From NCBI GenBank assembly GCA_021846325.1, contig JAJZBX010000010.1, positions 1-64,000 of the forward strand: DNA of 64,000 bases, written 5' to 3'. A model generated the notes under the pieces. It did no database searches. It saw nothing but the letters and a program-made list of their open reading frames with translations, and was not told the DNA's origin. Positions 53,492 to 64,000 of this stretch are shown in pieces (positions within the stretch are counted from its first letter, which is position 1; each line of letters starts with the position of its first letter). A program made the position numbers and the translations under genes. The stretch is from Actinomycetes bacterium. Lineage in GTDB: Bacteria > Actinomycetota > Acidimicrobiia > Acidimicrobiales > RAAP-2.

Positions 53492-53863
53492 GTGCCCACC
53501 ATCGCGCAACTGGTCCGCAAGGGCCGGCAGGACAAGATCACCAAGACCAAGACGCCCGCGCTGAAGGGCGCGCCCCAACGGCGCGGCGTTTGCACGCGCG
53601 TGCACACGGTGACGCCCAAGAAGCCGAACTCGGCGTTGCGCAAGGTCGCGCGCGTGCGCCTGACCTCGGGCGTTGAGGTCACGGCCTATATCCCCGGGGT
53701 GGGCCACAACCTCCAAGAGCACTCGATCGTCCTGGTGCGCGGGGGCCGCGTGAAGGACCTGCCGGGCGTGCGCTACAAGATCATTCGTGGTGCGCTCGAC
53801 ACGTCGGGCGTGCGCGACCGCAAGCAGGCCCGTAGCCGCTACGGCGCGAAGAAGGAGAGCTAA
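53492..53863 (+). CDS. rpsL: 30S ribosomal protein S12
   Basis: 123 residues from GTG with an AAGAGG site. Decoding-centre segments [15 protein letters not shown] and [14 protein letters not shown] carry the lysines whose mutation gives streptomycin resistance; both are wild type. Stop overlaps the rpsG start (TAATG). Confidence 0.97.
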   Translation: MPTIAQLVRKGRQDKITKTKTPALKGAPQRRGVCTRVHTVTPKKPNSALRKVARVRLTSGVEVTAYIPGVGHNLQEHSIVLVRGGRVKDLPGVRYKIIRGALDTSGVRDRKQARSRYGAKKES

Positions 53864-54333
53864 TGCCCCGCAAAGGACCCGCCGAGCGACGCGAGCTGGT
53901 GCCCGACCCGATCTACAAGTCGGTCCTGGTGACCCAGGTGACCAACAAGATCCTCGAGCGCGGCAAGCGCACGATCGCCGAGCGCATCGTCTACGGCGCC
54001 CTCGAGACGGTCGAGCAAAAGGCCGGCGGCGACCCCGTGGCGACCCTGAAGCGGGCGCTGGAGAACGTGCGCCCCGAGCTCGAGGTGCGCAGCCGCCGCG
54101 TCGGTGGCACGACGTACCAGGTGCCCGTCGAGGTGCGTCCGCGCCGCGCGACGACCCTGGCGATCCGCTGGCTGACCGACTTCGCCAAGAAGCGCCGCGA
54201 GAAGACTATGGCCGAACGGCTGGCCAACGAGATCATCGACGCCGCCAACGGCGTCGGCGCCGCGGTGAAGCGTCGCGAGGACATGGCCAAGATGGCCGAG
54301 TCGAACAAGGCGTTCGCCCACTACCGCTGGTAA
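53863..54333 (+). CDS. rpsG: 30S ribosomal protein S7
   Basis: 156 residues, standard length. It nucleates assembly of the 30S head and contacts the E-site t[23 protein letters not shown] at the start and [16 protein letters not shown] in the beta hairpin region are typical. Confidence 0.97.
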   Translation: MPRKGPAERRELVPDPIYKSVLVTQVTNKILERGKRTIAERIVYGALETVEQKAGGDPVATLKRALENVRPELEVRSRRVGGTTYQVPVEVRPRRATTLAIRWLTDFAKKRREKTMAERLANEIIDAANGVGAAVKRREDMAKMAESNKAFAHYRW

Positions 54334-54355
54334 CGAGAGAGATAACCCCACCAAC

Positions 54356-56446
54356 ATGACCGCTCGCGAATTCCCCCTCGAAAAGGTTCGCAACATTGGC
54401 ATCATGGCGCACATCGACGCCGGCAAGACCACCACGACCGAACGCATCTTGTACTACACGGGCAAGAACTACAAGATCGGCGAGGTCCACGAGGGCGCGG
54501 CGACGATGGACTGGATGGTCCAAGAGCAAGAGCGCGGCATCACGATCACCTCGGCGGCGACCACCTGTCACTGGAACGGCAACCGCATCAACATCATCGA
54601 CACCCCGGGCCACGTCGACTTCACCGTCGAGGTCGAGCGCTCGCTGCGCGTGCTCGACGGGGCGGTCGCGGTCTTTGACGCCGTGGCCGGTGTCGAGCCC
54701 CAGACCGAGACCGTCTGGCGCCAGGCCAACAAGTACCACGTGCCGCGCATCTGCTTCGTGAACAAGATGGACCGCATCGGCGCGGACTTCTTCCGCTGCG
54801 TGGACATGATCGCGGACCGGTTGGACTGCGTGCCGGCGGTCATCCAGCTGCCGATCGGCGCCGAGTCGAACTACCGGGGCCTGATCGACCTGACCTCGAT
54901 GAAGGCCCTGGTCTGGCGGGACGACGACAAGGGCGAGAACTACGACGAGGTCGAGATCCCCGAGGAGTACCGCGCGCAGGCCGCCGAGTACCACACCGCG
55001 CTGATCGACGTGCTCACCACCTTCGACGACCACCTCATGGAAAAGGTCCTGGGTGACGAGGTCGTCACGGCCGGCGACATCCGCCGCGCGCTGCGCGTGG
55101 GCACCCTGGAGAACCACTGCGTGCCGATCCTCAACGGGACGGCCTTTAAGAACAAGGGCGTCCAGCCCATGCTCGACGCGGTCGTGGACTTCCTGCCCTC
55201 GCCGGTCGACCTGCCACCGACCCAGGGCACTAAGCCCGGCAAGGACGAGGTCGTCGAGCGCAAACCCAGCGACAACGAGCCGTTCGCGGCCCTGGCCTTT
55301 AAGATCATGACCGACCCCTACGTCGGCAAGCTCACGTACTTGCGCGTGTACTCGGGAACCCTGGAGAAGGGCGACACGGTCATCAACACCACGCGGGGCA
55401 TGAAGAAAGAGCGCCTCGGTCGACTGCTCTTGATGCACGCGAACAACCGCGAAGACCTCGACACCATCCGCACCGGGGACATCGTCGCGGCCGTCGGACT
55501 CAAGCAGGTCACCACCGGTGACACCCTGTCGGACCCGACGAACCCGGTCCAACTCGAGACCCTGACCTTCCCCGAGCCGGTCATCCACGTGGCCGTGGAG
55601 CCCAAGACCAAGGCCGACCAGGAGAAGCTCGGCAAGGCGCTCTACGCGCTGTCCGAGGAGGACCCGACGTTCCGCGTGCGCACCGATGAGGAGACCGGTC
55701 AGACGGTCATCTCGGGAATGGGCGAGCTGCACCTCGAGGTGCTGGTCGACCGCATGCTGCGCGAGTTCTCGGTCGACGCCAACGTCGGCAAGCCCCAGGT
55801 CGCCTACCGCGAGACGGTGCGCAAGACCGTCGCCAAGGTCGAAGAGAAGTACGTTCGCCAGACCGGTGGCAAGGGCCAGTACGGCCACGTCGTGATCACC
55901 CTGGAGCCCACGGGACCCGGCGGCGGCTACGAGTTCGTCGACGAGATCACCGGCGGGGTCATCCCCAAGGAGTACATCCAGCCCGTCAACCAAGGCATCA
56001 CCGAGGCGCTGACCTCGGGCGTGCTCGCCGGCTACCCGATGGTCGACGTGCGCGTGCGGCTCACCTTTGGTAGCTACCACGACGTCGACTCGTCGGAGAT
56101 GGCCTTCAAGATCGCCGGCTCGATCGCGGTGAAAAAGGCCGCCCGCCTGGCCAGTCCCGTGCTGCTCGAGCCGGTGATGTCGGTCGAGGTGGTCACCCCC
56201 GAGGACTACATGGGCGACGTCATCGGCGACCTGTCCAGTCGACGGGGTCGGGTCGAAGGTATGGAGCAGAAGGGCAATAGTCAGGCAATTCGGGCGTTGG
56301 TGCCCCTGGCCGACATGTTCGGCTACGCTACTGACCTGCGCTCGCGTACCCAGGGGCGCGCGACGTACACCATGCAGTTCCACTCGTACGCGGAAGTACC
56401 GGACGCGATCGCCAAGGAGATCGTCGCGAAGGCCACCGGCGCGTAG
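54356..56446 (+). CDS. fusA: Elongation factor G
   Basis: 696 residues. The GTPase domain shows [38 protein letters not shown] and [10 protein letters not shown]. Domains II-V follow, ending with the mimic of tRNA ([19 protein letters not shown]). It drives translocation. Third gene of the str operon. Confidence 0.98.
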   Translation: MTAREFPLEKVRNIGIMAHIDAGKTTTTERILYYTGKNYKIGEVHEGAATMDWMVQEQERGITITSAATTCHWNGNRINIIDTPGHVDFTVEVERSLRVLDGAVAVFDAVAGVEPQTETVWRQANKYHVPRICFVNKMDRIGADFFRCVDMIADRLDCVPAVIQLPIGAESNYRGLIDLTSMKALVWRDDDKGENYDEVEIPEEYRAQAAEYHTALIDVLTTFDDHLMEKVLGDEVVTAGDIRRALRVGTLENHCVPILNGTAFKNKGVQPMLDAVVDFLPSPVDLPPTQGTKPGKDEVVERKPSDNEPFAALAFKIMTDPYVGKLTYLRVYSGTLEKGDTVINTTRGMKKERLGRLLLMHANNREDLDTIRTGDIVAAVGLKQVTTGDTLSDPTNPVQLETLTFPEPVIHVAVEPKTKADQEKLGKALYALSEEDPTFRVRTDEETGQTVISGMGELHLEVLVDRMLREFSVDANVGKPQVAYRETVRKTVAKVEEKYVRQTGGKGQYGHVVITLEPTGPGGGYEFVDEITGGVIPKEYIQPVNQGITEALTSGVLAGYPMVDVRVRLTFGSYHDVDSSEMAFKIAGSIAVKKAARLASPVLLEPVMSVEVVTPEDYMGDVIGDLSSRRGRVEGMEQKGNSQAIRALVPLADMFGYATDLRSRTQGRATYTMQFHSYAEVPDAIAKEIVAKATGA

Positions 56447-56557
56447 GAGACTGGGCAACCAGTGCCAACCAGGTCCAAACCGTCGTCGGGGCGGGCCGCA
56501 AGAAACCAGACGAGCCCACCGCGGGCCCGTCACGAGAGAGAAAGTTAGTCCCCGACA

Positions 56558-57745
<1,188 letters not shown>

Positions 57746-57747
57746 CC

Positions 57748-58071
57748 GTGGCCGACAACCGTCAAATGATCCGGATCCGGCTGAAGGCCTTCGACCACGG
57801 GGTGCTCGACCAGTCAACGGCGAAGATCGTCCAGACGGTCGAGCGGACCAACGCGCGCGTGCAGGGCCCGGTGCCGCTGCCCACCGAGACCCACCGGTAC
57901 ACGGTGGTGCGCGGTCCCCACAAGCACAAGGACAGTCGCGAGCACTTCGAGATGCGGGTGCACAAGCGCCTGCTCGACATCGTGGACCACACGGCCAAGA
58001 CGGTGGACTCGCTCCAGCGCCTCGACCTGCCGGCCGGGGTCGACATCGAGATCAAGATTCGTCAGGGTTGA
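57748..58071 (+). CDS. rpsJ: 30S ribosomal protein S10
   Basis: 107 residues from GTG, only 2 nt after the tuf stop, so it reads as the last gene of the str operon. Typical segments are [15 protein letters not shown] and [20 protein letters not shown]10 also partners NusB/NusG in antitermination. It is split from the rest of the S10 cluster by a 209-nt structured gap. Confidence 0.97.
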   Translation: MADNRQMIRIRLKAFDHGVLDQSTAKIVQTVERTNARVQGPVPLPTETHRYTVVRGPHKHKDSREHFEMRVHKRLLDIVDHTAKTVDSLQRLDLPAGVDIEIKIRQG

Positions 58072-58080
58072 AACGTCGGT

Positions 58081-58106
58081 CCCGCCGGTGCCTTTGCGCC
58101 GGCGGG
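58081..58106 (+). terminator. Hairpin after rpsJ
   Basis: CCCGCCGGTGC and GCGCCGGCGGG form an 11-bp stem (one G-U) around CTTT, 9 nt past the rpsJ stop. Probable terminator or attenuator for the str-rpsJ transcript; it overlaps the -35 of the next promoter. Confidence 0.6.
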
Positions 58107-58280
58107 CCCCGATGGTGTACGGTAGGTAGCCCGCCGAGCGGCGGGAAAACGTGATGTGTTCAGTCGCCTCCTCGGAGGGACACTGAACCGAACCAGTCGA
58201 GCGCTCCGTTCGGGTTTGTCACCTGAACGGAGCGTCTGTGTGTCGGGATCCGACGTGCAGACCAGTAGAGAGAGGCAAAC
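58094..58280 (+). promoter_or_regulatory. Promoter and structured leader of the rplC gene cluster
   Basis: TTGCGC (58094-58099), 18 bp, TACGGT (58118-58123), the same -35 and spacing as the rplJ promoter. Downstream come a CCCGCC/GGCGGG hairpin, CCTCC/GGAGG and then a 14-bp stem at 58202-58215/58221-58234 ending CGCTCCGTTC/GAACGGAGCG. The position suggests an autoregulatory S10-operon leader, where L4 (rplD) would be the usual repressor. Confidence 0.5.
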
Positions 58281-58940
58281 GTGGCGACCAAAGCGATCGT
58301 CGGCGAGAAGGTCGGCATGACCCAGGTCTGGGACGACCAGAACCGGGCCGTACCGGTCACGGTGGTGCGCGTGAGCCCGGCGCGCGTCGTGCAGGTCAAG
58401 ACGCCAGAAAAAGAGGGCTACAGCGCCGTGCAGGTCACGTGGGGGACCCGTCGGGCCAATACGCTGACCAAGCCCGAGCTCGGACACTTCGAGAAGGCGG
58501 GCGTCGCGCCGGGCGCCAAGCTCGTCGAGCTGCGCCTCGACGACGTCACCGGCTACGTCGTGGGCCAAGAGATCCTCGCCGACGCCTTCGCCAAGGGCGA
58601 GAAGATCGACGCGACGGCCGTGGCCAAGGGTAAGGGCTTCGCCGGCGGTATGAAGCGCCACAACTTCAGCGGCCAGGGCGGTGCGCACGGTAACCACAAG
58701 CACCACCGCGCGCCGGGCTCCATCGGTGCGTGCTCGACCCCCGGGCGCGTCTTCAAGGGCACCCGCATGGCCGGTCGCATGGGCGGCGGCCAGGTCACCA
58801 CGACCAACCTCGAAGTGGTCGCGGTGGACCTCGAGCGACACCTGGTGCTGGTCAAGGGTGCTGTGCCCGGCCCCCGTGGCGGCGTGGTGGTGCTGCGCAC
58901 CTCGGTGAAGAACCCGATGAAGGCGGGAGGTCTGCGATGA
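58281..58940 (+). CDS. rplC: 50S ribosomal protein L3
   Basis: 219 residues. It contains the conserved loop reaching the peptidyl-transferase centre (KRHNFSGQGGAHGNHKHHRA). AGAGAGG site. Overlaps rplD by 4 nt. Confidence 0.97.
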   Translation: MATKAIVGEKVGMTQVWDDQNRAVPVTVVRVSPARVVQVKTPEKEGYSAVQVTWGTRRANTLTKPELGHFEKAGVAPGAKLVELRLDDVTGYVVGQEILADAFAKGEKIDATAVAKGKGFAGGMKRHNFSGQGGAHGNHKHHRAPGSIGACSTPGRVFKGTRMAGRMGGGQVTTTNLEVVAVDLERHLVLVKGAVPGPRGGVVVLRTSVKNPMKAGGLR

Positions 58941-59617
58941 GTGAGGTCTTTACGCTGCGTGGCCCGGTCAAGAAGGAGCGACCCGCTCCGGCGACGCGCG
59001 TCGTCGAGCGGCGCGGCTTGGACGGCGGGGTGCTGGGCACCGTCGAGCTCGAGCCGACGATCTTTGGCATCGAACCCAACGTCGCCGTGCTGCATCAGGT
59101 CGTCACCGCGCAGCTCGCGGCCCGGCGCGCGGGCACCCAGTCGACCAAGACGCGCAAGGAAGTTCGCGGCGGTGGCAAGAAGCCCTTTCGCCAGAAGGGC
59201 ACCGGCGGGGCCCGACAGGGCACGATCCGCGCGCCCCACTACCCCGGCGGTGGCATCGCCCTGGGGCCCAAGCCGCGCTCCTACGACCAAAAGACACCCA
59301 AGAAGATGATCCGCCTCGCGCTGCGCTCGGCGCTGTCGGACCGCGCGGCGTCGTCGCGCGTGGCGGTGGTCGATTCCTTCGCCGCCTGGAGCGAGCCGCG
59401 CACGAAGGCCGCCCTAGCCGCCCTCTCGGCCCTCGCGCTCGACGGCAAGGTGCTCGTCGTGCTCGGTCGCGAGGACGCGACCGCCTTCTTCTCGTTCAGC
59501 AACCTCGACCGGGTCACGACCATCGACGCCGGTGAGCTCAACGCGTACGACGTGCTCGATGCGGACTGGGTGCTCTTCACCGACGCCACGTTGCCGCGAG
59601 CCAAGGAGGCGAACTGA
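58937..59617 (+). CDS. rplD: 50S ribosomal protein L4
   Basis: 226 residues from ATG 58937 (inside the rplC stop). The extended loop ([20 protein letters not shown]) lines the exit tunnel near macrolide sites. L4 is the usual feedback repressor of S10 operons. Confidence 0.96.
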   Translation: MSEVFTLRGPVKKERPAPATRVVERRGLDGGVLGTVELEPTIFGIEPNVAVLHQVVTAQLAARRAGTQSTKTRKEVRGGGKKPFRQKGTGGARQGTIRAPHYPGGGIALGPKPRSYDQKTPKKMIRLALRSALSDRAASSRVAVVDSFAAWSEPRTKAALAALSALALDGKVLVVLGREDATAFFSFSNLDRVTTIDAGELNAYDVLDADWVLFTDATLPRAKEAN

Positions 59618-59907
59618 TGCGTGACGCCATGAGCATCTTGATCCGTCCGGTGGTCTCGGAGAAGACCTACGCCCTGATGGACCGGGGCACCTACGTCTTC
59701 GTCGTTGACCCGCGAGCGACCAAGGTCGACGTGCGCAACGCCGTCGAGCAGGCCTTCAGCGTGAAGGTCGTCAACGTCAACACCCTCAACCGCAAGGGTA
59801 AGTCGACCCGCAACCTGCGCACCGGCGTGCGCGGCTCGCGACCCGACTCCAAGCGGGCCATCGTCACCCTGCGCCAGGGCGACACGATCAACCTCTTCGA
59901 GAACTAA
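59617..59907 (+). CDS. rplW: 50S ribosomal protein L23
   Basis: 96 residues, TGATG overlap with rplD; an ATG four codons in ([12 protein letters not shown]) is an alternative start. L23 sits at the tunnel exit and docks SRP and trigger factor. Confidence 0.96.
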   Translation: MRDAMSILIRPVVSEKTYALMDRGTYVFVVDPRATKVDVRNAVEQAFSVKVVNVNTLNRKGKSTRNLRTGVRGSRPDSKRAIVTLRQGDTINLFEN

Positions 59908-59915
59908 GGAAGGCC

Positions 59916-60749
59916 ATGGCACTGCGTTATCGCAAACCCACGAGCCCGGGTCGTCGGTTCCAGACGGTCTCGGACTTCGCGGAGATCACCAAGGACCACC
60001 CCGAGAAGTCGCTGCTCGCCCCCAAGCCCCGTACCGGCGGGCGCAACAGCTACGGCCGCAAGACTTCGCGCCACCGCGGTGGCGGTCACAAGCAGCAGTA
60101 CCGCGTCATCGACTTCAAGCGCAACAAGGACGCCGTCCCGGCGAAGGTTGCCGCGATCGAGTACGACCCCAACCGATCGTGCCGCATCGCTCTGTTGCAC
60201 TACGCCGACGGTGAGAAGCGCTACATCCTGGCTGCCCAGGGCCTCAAGGTGGGCGACGTCGTCGAGTCGGGCCCCCGGGCCGACATCCGCACCGGCAACG
60301 CCCTGCCGATGCGCTACATCCCGACGGGTTCCACGGTGCACAACGTCGAGCTGCGCCCCGGCGGTGGGGGCAAGATGGCCCGCAGCGCCGGCATGAGCGT
60401 CCAGCTCGTCGCTAAGGACGGCGGCTTCGCCACGTTGCGCCTGCCGTCGACTGAGATGCGACGGGTGCCGATCGACTGCCGGGCGACCCTCGGGGCGATC
60501 GGCAACGCCGAGCACGAGCTCATCAAGGTGGGCAAGGCCGGTCGAAATCGGTGGAAGGGCATTCGTCCCCAGACGCGCGGCGTCGCGATGAACCCCGTTG
60601 ACCACCCCCTCGGTGGCGGCGAGGGCAAGACCTCGGGCGGACGCCACCCGGTCTCGCCCTGGGGCCAGCCCGAAGGACGTACGCGCCTGCCCAAGGCGTC
60701 AGACGCACTCATCATTCGGCGTCGTCGTGGACGCGGATCGCGGAGGTAG
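59916..60749 (+). CDS. rplB: 50S ribosomal protein L2
   Basis: 277 residues, standard. The C-terminal part has the conserved histidine region near the peptidyl-transferase centre ([20 protein letters not shown]). AAGGAAGG site. Confidence 0.98.
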   Translation: MALRYRKPTSPGRRFQTVSDFAEITKDHPEKSLLAPKPRTGGRNSYGRKTSRHRGGGHKQQYRVIDFKRNKDAVPAKVAAIEYDPNRSCRIALLHYADGEKRYILAAQGLKVGDVVESGPRADIRTGNALPMRYIPTGSTVHNVELRPGGGGKMARSAGMSVQLVAKDGGFATLRLPSTEMRRVPIDCRATLGAIGNAEHELIKVGKAGRNRWKGIRPQTRGVAMNPVDHPLGGGEGKTSGGRHPVSPWGQPEGRTRLPKASDALIIRRRRGRGSRR

Positions 60750-60752
60750 GAC

Positions 60753-61031
60753 ATGTCACGCAGCCTGAAGAAGGGCCCGTTCATCGACGCCCACCTGTTG
60801 AAGAAGGTGGACGCACTGAACGCGGCCAACGAGAAGAAGGTCATCAAGACCTGGAGTCGACGATCGACGGTGATCCCCGACATGGTCGGCCACACCTTCG
60901 CCGTGCACGACGGTCGGCGTCACGTGCCGGTCTTCGTGAACGAGTCCATGGTGGGCCACAAACTCGGCGAGTTCGCCCCGACGCGGACCTTCCGCTTCCA
61001 CGCGGGCCAAGAAAAGACGGGTAGGCGCTGA
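60753..61031 (+). CDS. rpsS: 30S ribosomal protein S19
   Basis: 92 residues, starting [18 protein letters not shown]. Binds the 30S head near the A site with S13. Stop overlaps the rplV start (TGATG). Confidence 0.97.
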   Translation: MSRSLKKGPFIDAHLLKKVDALNAANEKKVIKTWSRRSTVIPDMVGHTFAVHDGRRHVPVFVNESMVGHKLGEFAPTRTFRFHAGQEKTGRR

Positions 61032-61678
61032 TGAGCGGACCCAAGACCAACGAGCGGCCCGGCACCCGGGCGGTCCTGCGCGGCTATCACATGTCGGCGA
61101 GCAAGGCCCGCGTCGTGCTCGACCTCGTCCGTGGCCAGGACGTCACGACGGCGCGCGAGATCCTTGCGCTCACCAGTCGAGAAGCGGCCGACGTCGTCGG
61201 CAAGGTGCTCGCCTCCGCGGTGGCCAACGCCGTGAACAATGACGGCCAGTCGGCCGACGAGCTCTACGTGTCGGCGGCCTTCGCCGACGAGGGCACGACG
61301 ATGAAGCGCTTCTCACCGCGCGCGCGTGGTCGCGCTGGCAAGATCCGCAAGCGCTCGTGCCACATCACGGTGATCGTGTCGCGACTCGACGACGAGCGCC
61401 TCGAGGTGCTGCGCGCCTCGCGCAGCGCCCAAGCGACCGCGTCACGCAGCCGTCGGGTCGCGTCCTCGCGTCGGCGCGCGGACCAGCAGGCCAGTCTGAA
61501 CAAGCGCGTGGCCGAGGCCGGGGCCGAGGCCGAGCGCGAGGCCGAGCGCGAAGCGGCCAGTAGCGCCGAGGTGACCGAAGCCGAGACGCCCGAGGCGGTC
61601 GGGGTCGACGAGACGGCCGAGGCGGCCGGGGTCGACGAGACGGCCGAGGTCGTCGAGAACGAGGAGACGGAGAAGTAG
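61031..61678 (+). CDS. rplV: 50S ribosomal protein L22 with long acidic tail
   Basis: 215 residues against the usual 110-130. Residues 1-122 are a normal L22 with its tunnel hairpin (MKRFSPRARGRAGKIRKRSC). Residues 123-160 are Arg/Ser-rich. Residues 161-215 are Glu/Ala-rich with a duplicated GVDETAE unit (191-208). The tail should project from the ribosome surface. Confidence 0.95.
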   Translation: MSGPKTNERPGTRAVLRGYHMSASKARVVLDLVRGQDVTTAREILALTSREAADVVGKVLASAVANAVNNDGQSADELYVSAAFADEGTTMKRFSPRARGRAGKIRKRSCHITVIVSRLDDERLEVLRASRSAQATASRSRRVASSRRRADQQASLNKRVAEAGAEAEREAEREAASSAEVTEAETPEAVGVDETAEAAGVDETAEVVENEETEK

Positions 61679-62611
61679 ATGGGTCAGAAGGTAAATCCCT
61701 ACGGGTTCCGTCTCGGCATCACGACCGACTGGAAGTCGCGCTGGTTCAAGGAGAAGGGGTACAAGGATCTCGTCATCGAGGACTGGAAGATCCGCGACTA
61801 CCTCACGCGCCAGCTCGAGAGCGCGGCGGTGAGCCGCATTGAGATCGAGCGCAACTCGGATCGCATCCGCGTGGATATTCACACCGCGCGCCCAGGCATC
61901 GTGATCGGCCGACGCGGTGGCGAGGCCGACCGACTGAAGAAGGACCTCGAGAAGATCACGGGTCAGAAGAACAAGATCTCGCTCAACATCCAAGAGATCA
62001 AGCAGCCCGAACTCGACGCCGCGCTGATCGCCCAGGGGATCTGCGATCAGCTGATTCGCCGGGTGGCCTTTCGACGAGCGATGAAGCGCGGGATCCAGAC
62101 GGTCCAGAAGGCGGGCGCCCTCGGCGTGCGCATTCAGGCCTCGGGTCGACTCGGCGGCGCCGAGATGTCTCGTCGCGAGTCCTACCGCGAGGGACGCGTG
62201 CCGCTGCACACGCTGCGCGCCGATATCGACTACGGCTTTCGCGAGGCCCGCACCTCGACCGGACGCATCGGCGTCAAGGTGTGGATCTACAAGGGCGACA
62301 TCCTGCCCTACCAGCTCACCAACGACGAGAAGATCGTGCGCGAGGCCGCCATGGCCGCCGGCGACGCCGTACCGGTTGGGACCACCGCGCCCAAGGGCGT
62401 CGTGCGCGCGGGCGGCGGTCGCCGGCGCGCCCCCGAAGCCGGGGCCGAGGCCGCGTCGGTGATGCCGGTCGAGCCCGTGGACGCGGCGCCGGTCGACCTT
62501 CTGGTTGCGCCCGACGACGTCGAGCGTCGCCTCAGCGTCGAAGAAGAGATCGAGCGCCGCACCGCCACCGAGCACACGGACACGCCGCACTTTCGCAAGG
62601 AGGTGGAGTAG
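61679..62611 (+). CDS. rpsC: 30S ribosomal protein S3 with C-terminal extension
   Basis: 310 residues against the usual 210-280. The core has the KH domain ([20 protein letters not shown]) and the mRNA-entry helicase surface ([20 protein letters not shown]). From about residue 240 there is an Ala/Pro/Glu-rich tail ending in a charged helix ([14 protein letters not shown]). Immediately follows rplV with no gap. Confidence 0.95.
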   Translation: MGQKVNPYGFRLGITTDWKSRWFKEKGYKDLVIEDWKIRDYLTRQLESAAVSRIEIERNSDRIRVDIHTARPGIVIGRRGGEADRLKKDLEKITGQKNKISLNIQEIKQPELDAALIAQGICDQLIRRVAFRRAMKRGIQTVQKAGALGVRIQASGRLGGAEMSRRESYREGRVPLHTLRADIDYGFREARTSTGRIGVKVWIYKGDILPYQLTNDEKIVREAAMAAGDAVPVGTTAPKGVVRAGGGRRRAPEAGAEAASVMPVEPVDAAPVDLLVAPDDVERRLSVEEEIERRTATEHTDTPHFRKEVE

Positions 62612-62613
62612 CC

Positions 62614-63051
62614 ATGTTGATGCCCCGTAAGGTCAAGCACCGCAAGCAACAGCGTGGCCGGATGGCCGGTATGGCCAAGGGTGGCACCGAACTCACCTTC
62701 GGCGACTTTGGCATTCAGGCCATGGAAGCCGGCTGGATCACCGCTCGCCAGATCGAGGCGGCGCGCATCGCGATGACCCGTCACGTGCGCCGCGGCGGCA
62801 AGGTGTGGATCCGGGTCTTCCCGGACAAGCCCGTGACCCAGAAGCCGGCCGAAACCCGCATGGGTTCGGGCAAGGGAAACCCGGAGTTCTGGGTTGCCGT
62901 GGTCAAGCCCGGCCGCGTGATGTTCGAGCTCGGTGGGGTCGACGAGGCCCTGGCGCGCGCCGCGATGGAGCGCGCCATTCAGAAGCTGCCGATCAAGGCG
63001 AAGTTCGTCGTGCGCCCCGGGACTCACGGCGCCCCGGAGGTGATGATCTGA
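62614..63051 (+). CDS. rplP: 50S ribosomal protein L16
   Basis: 145 residues from [17 protein letters not shown] with a GGAGG site; the longer track ORF runs back through rpsC. L16 positions A-site tRNA and is needed for late 50S assembly. Stop overlaps rpmC (TGATG). Confidence 0.97.
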   Translation: MLMPRKVKHRKQQRGRMAGMAKGGTELTFGDFGIQAMEAGWITARQIEAARIAMTRHVRRGGKVWIRVFPDKPVTQKPAETRMGSGKGNPEFWVAVVKPGRVMFELGGVDEALARAAMERAIQKLPIKAKFVVRPGTHGAPEVMI

Positions 63052-63284
63052 TGGCCAAGACCAGTGAGCGACTGGCCGAGCTTCGTCAGCTCGGCGACGC
63101 TGAGCTCATCGAGCGTCTCGGCGAGACCCGACGGGCGCTGTTCAACCTGCGCTTTCAGCTGGCCACCGGCCAGCTCGACGACTCGGCGCGCCTGCGCGAG
63201 GTGCGCAAGGACATCGCGCGACTCGCCACGTTCGTGCGCGAGCGCGAGATCGCGGCCGCCGAGGCCCAAGGAGAGGGTGAGTGA
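63051..63284 (+). CDS. rpmC: 50S ribosomal protein L29
   Basis: 77 residues from [20 protein letters not shown]. Two-helix protein at the tunnel exit beside L23, with the typical [14 protein letters not shown] segment. Overlaps rpsQ. Confidence 0.95.
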   Translation: MAKTSERLAELRQLGDAELIERLGETRRALFNLRFQLATGQLDDSARLREVRKDIARLATFVREREIAAAEAQGEGE

Positions 63285-63562
63285 TGACTGAGGAGTCCAC
63301 CAACGTGACGCGCGAGAACCCCCGCAAGGTGCGCGAGGGCATCGTCGTGTCCGACAAGATGAACGCCACGCTGGTCGTCGCCGTGAACGAGCGGGTGAGC
63401 CACCCGCGCTACGGCAAGACGGTCCAGCGCACCAAGAAGCTCTACGTCCACGACGCGGCCAACGAGGCCAAGGTGGGTGACCGCGTTCGGGTCCAGGAGA
63501 CCCGGCCGCTGTCCAAGCTCAAGCGGTGGCGCCTGACCGAGATCGTGGAGCGTGCGCGATGA
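63284..63562 (+). CDS. rpsQ: 30S ribosomal protein S17
   Basis: 92 residues from MTEESTN (a GTG one codon earlier is also open). OB-fold with [20 protein letters not shown]. Primary 16S rRNA binder in early 30S assembly. Overlaps rplN by 4 nt. Confidence 0.96.
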   Translation: MTEESTNVTRENPRKVREGIVVSDKMNATLVVAVNERVSHPRYGKTVQRTKKLYVHDAANEAKVGDRVRVQETRPLSKLKRWRLTEIVERAR

Positions 63563-63927
63563 TTCAGCAAGAGTCTCGTCTCAAGGTCGCCGACAACTCG
63601 GGCGCGAAAGAAGTGCTCTGCATCCGGGTGCTCGGCGGCTCGCGCCGTCGATACGCCTCCATCGGGGACGTCTTCATCGCAACGGTCAAGGACGCGATCC
63701 CCGGTGCGGCGGTGAAGAAGGGCGACGTGGTGCGCTGCGTCGTCGTGCGCACCGCCAAGGAGAAGCGTCGCCCCGACGGCTCCTACATCAAGTTCGACGA
63801 GAACGCGGCCGTACTGATCAACGACCAGCTCCAGCCGCGCGGAACGCGCATCTTCGGTCCGGTCGGACGCGAGCTGCGTGACAAGAAGTTCATGCGAATC
63901 ATCTCGCTGGCGCCGGAGGTGCTGTGA
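63559..63927 (+). CDS. rplN: 50S ribosomal protein L14
   Basis: 122 residues, standard, beginning [20 protein letters not shown]. Lies at the subunit interface and is the binding site of RsfS. Start trimmed from the track ORF to the ATGA overlap with rpsQ. Confidence 0.97.
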   Translation: MIQQESRLKVADNSGAKEVLCIRVLGGSRRRYASIGDVFIATVKDAIPGAAVKKGDVVRCVVVRTAKEKRRPDGSYIKFDENAAVLINDQLQPRGTRIFGPVGRELRDKKFMRIISLAPEVL

Positions 63928-64000
63928 TGAAGATCCACAAGGGTGACGAAGTGCTCGTGATCGCGGGCAAGTTCCGCGGCGAGCGCGCCGTCGTCGAAGA
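63927..64000 (+). CDS. rplX: 50S ribosomal protein L24, truncated by window end
   Basis: The first 24 codons read [20 protein letters not shown] followed by AVVE, the KOW start of L24. ATG overlaps the rplN stop. The rest lies beyond the window. Confidence 0.93.
   Translation, partial: MKIHKGDEVLVIAGKFRGERAVVE

Noticed and set aside
61560-61670. Tandem repeat in rplV as a separate repeat element
   Set aside because: It is in frame and codes for the duplicated GVDETAE unit of the L22 tail.

Overview
The window is high-GC DNA that reads as the chromosome of an actinobacterium, most plausibly an Acidimicrobiia-like lineage. The pointers are the acyl-CoA carboxylase epsilon subunit, a SigK/RskA-type ECF pair, an MptB-like mannosyltransferase, the GC-rich codon use and the many genes whose -10 box sits 6-7 nt before the start codon. 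The class-level placement is inference.

Layout. 1-5067 is an accessory strip beside the 3' end of a tRNA-Ser: a frameshifted TnpB gene, a frameshifted IS110-family transposase, one secreted protein and the broken C-terminus of a third transposase. 5068-8289 holds tRNA-Ser, a 4.5S SRP RNA (not in the ORF track), dnaX-recR and sixA. 8302-11663 has a thiolase and a NarL-type two-component pair. 11968-16692 is a redox locus: a polytopic membrane Fe-S protein, a ferredoxin/GltD-like/flavodoxin three-part fusion, and an Rrf2-type regulator with an added SRPBCC-like domain. 17097-23478 is an ethylmalonyl-CoA/propionyl-CoA block: ccr, epimerase, pccB, accE, ecm and hbd.

23524-27626 has an S51-like protein, a DUF4232-like secreted protein, two cyclophilins and lysC. 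27636-31131 is an ECF sigma/anti-sigma pair divergent from an operon of two ferritin-like proteins and a cupredoxin. Both directions of the divergent promoter carry the same bipartite motif, CATCC-N16-CGAAG, so a self-contained stress regulon is likely. 31169-41366 is ordinary metabolism and housekeeping: asd, phoU, rmuC, gltA, DinB, tesB, gtrA, yajQ, mptB, a GNAT gene and tRNA-Tyr.

41448-64000 is the classic information-processing block: tRNA-Thr, tRNA-Met, rpmG, tRNA-Trp, secE-nusG-rplKA, rplJL (with an L10 leader), rpoBC, the str operon (rpsL-rpsG-fusA-tuf), rpsJ, and the S10/spc genes rplC through a truncated rplX. rpsJ is separated from rplC by a structured leader with its own likely promoter. 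L10, L22 and S3 carry long acidic C-terminal tails.

The strongest candidates for something not previously described are the ECF-ferritin-cupredoxin regulon and the ferredoxin-GltD-flavodoxin fusion with its membrane partner and Rrf2-SRPBCC regulator.
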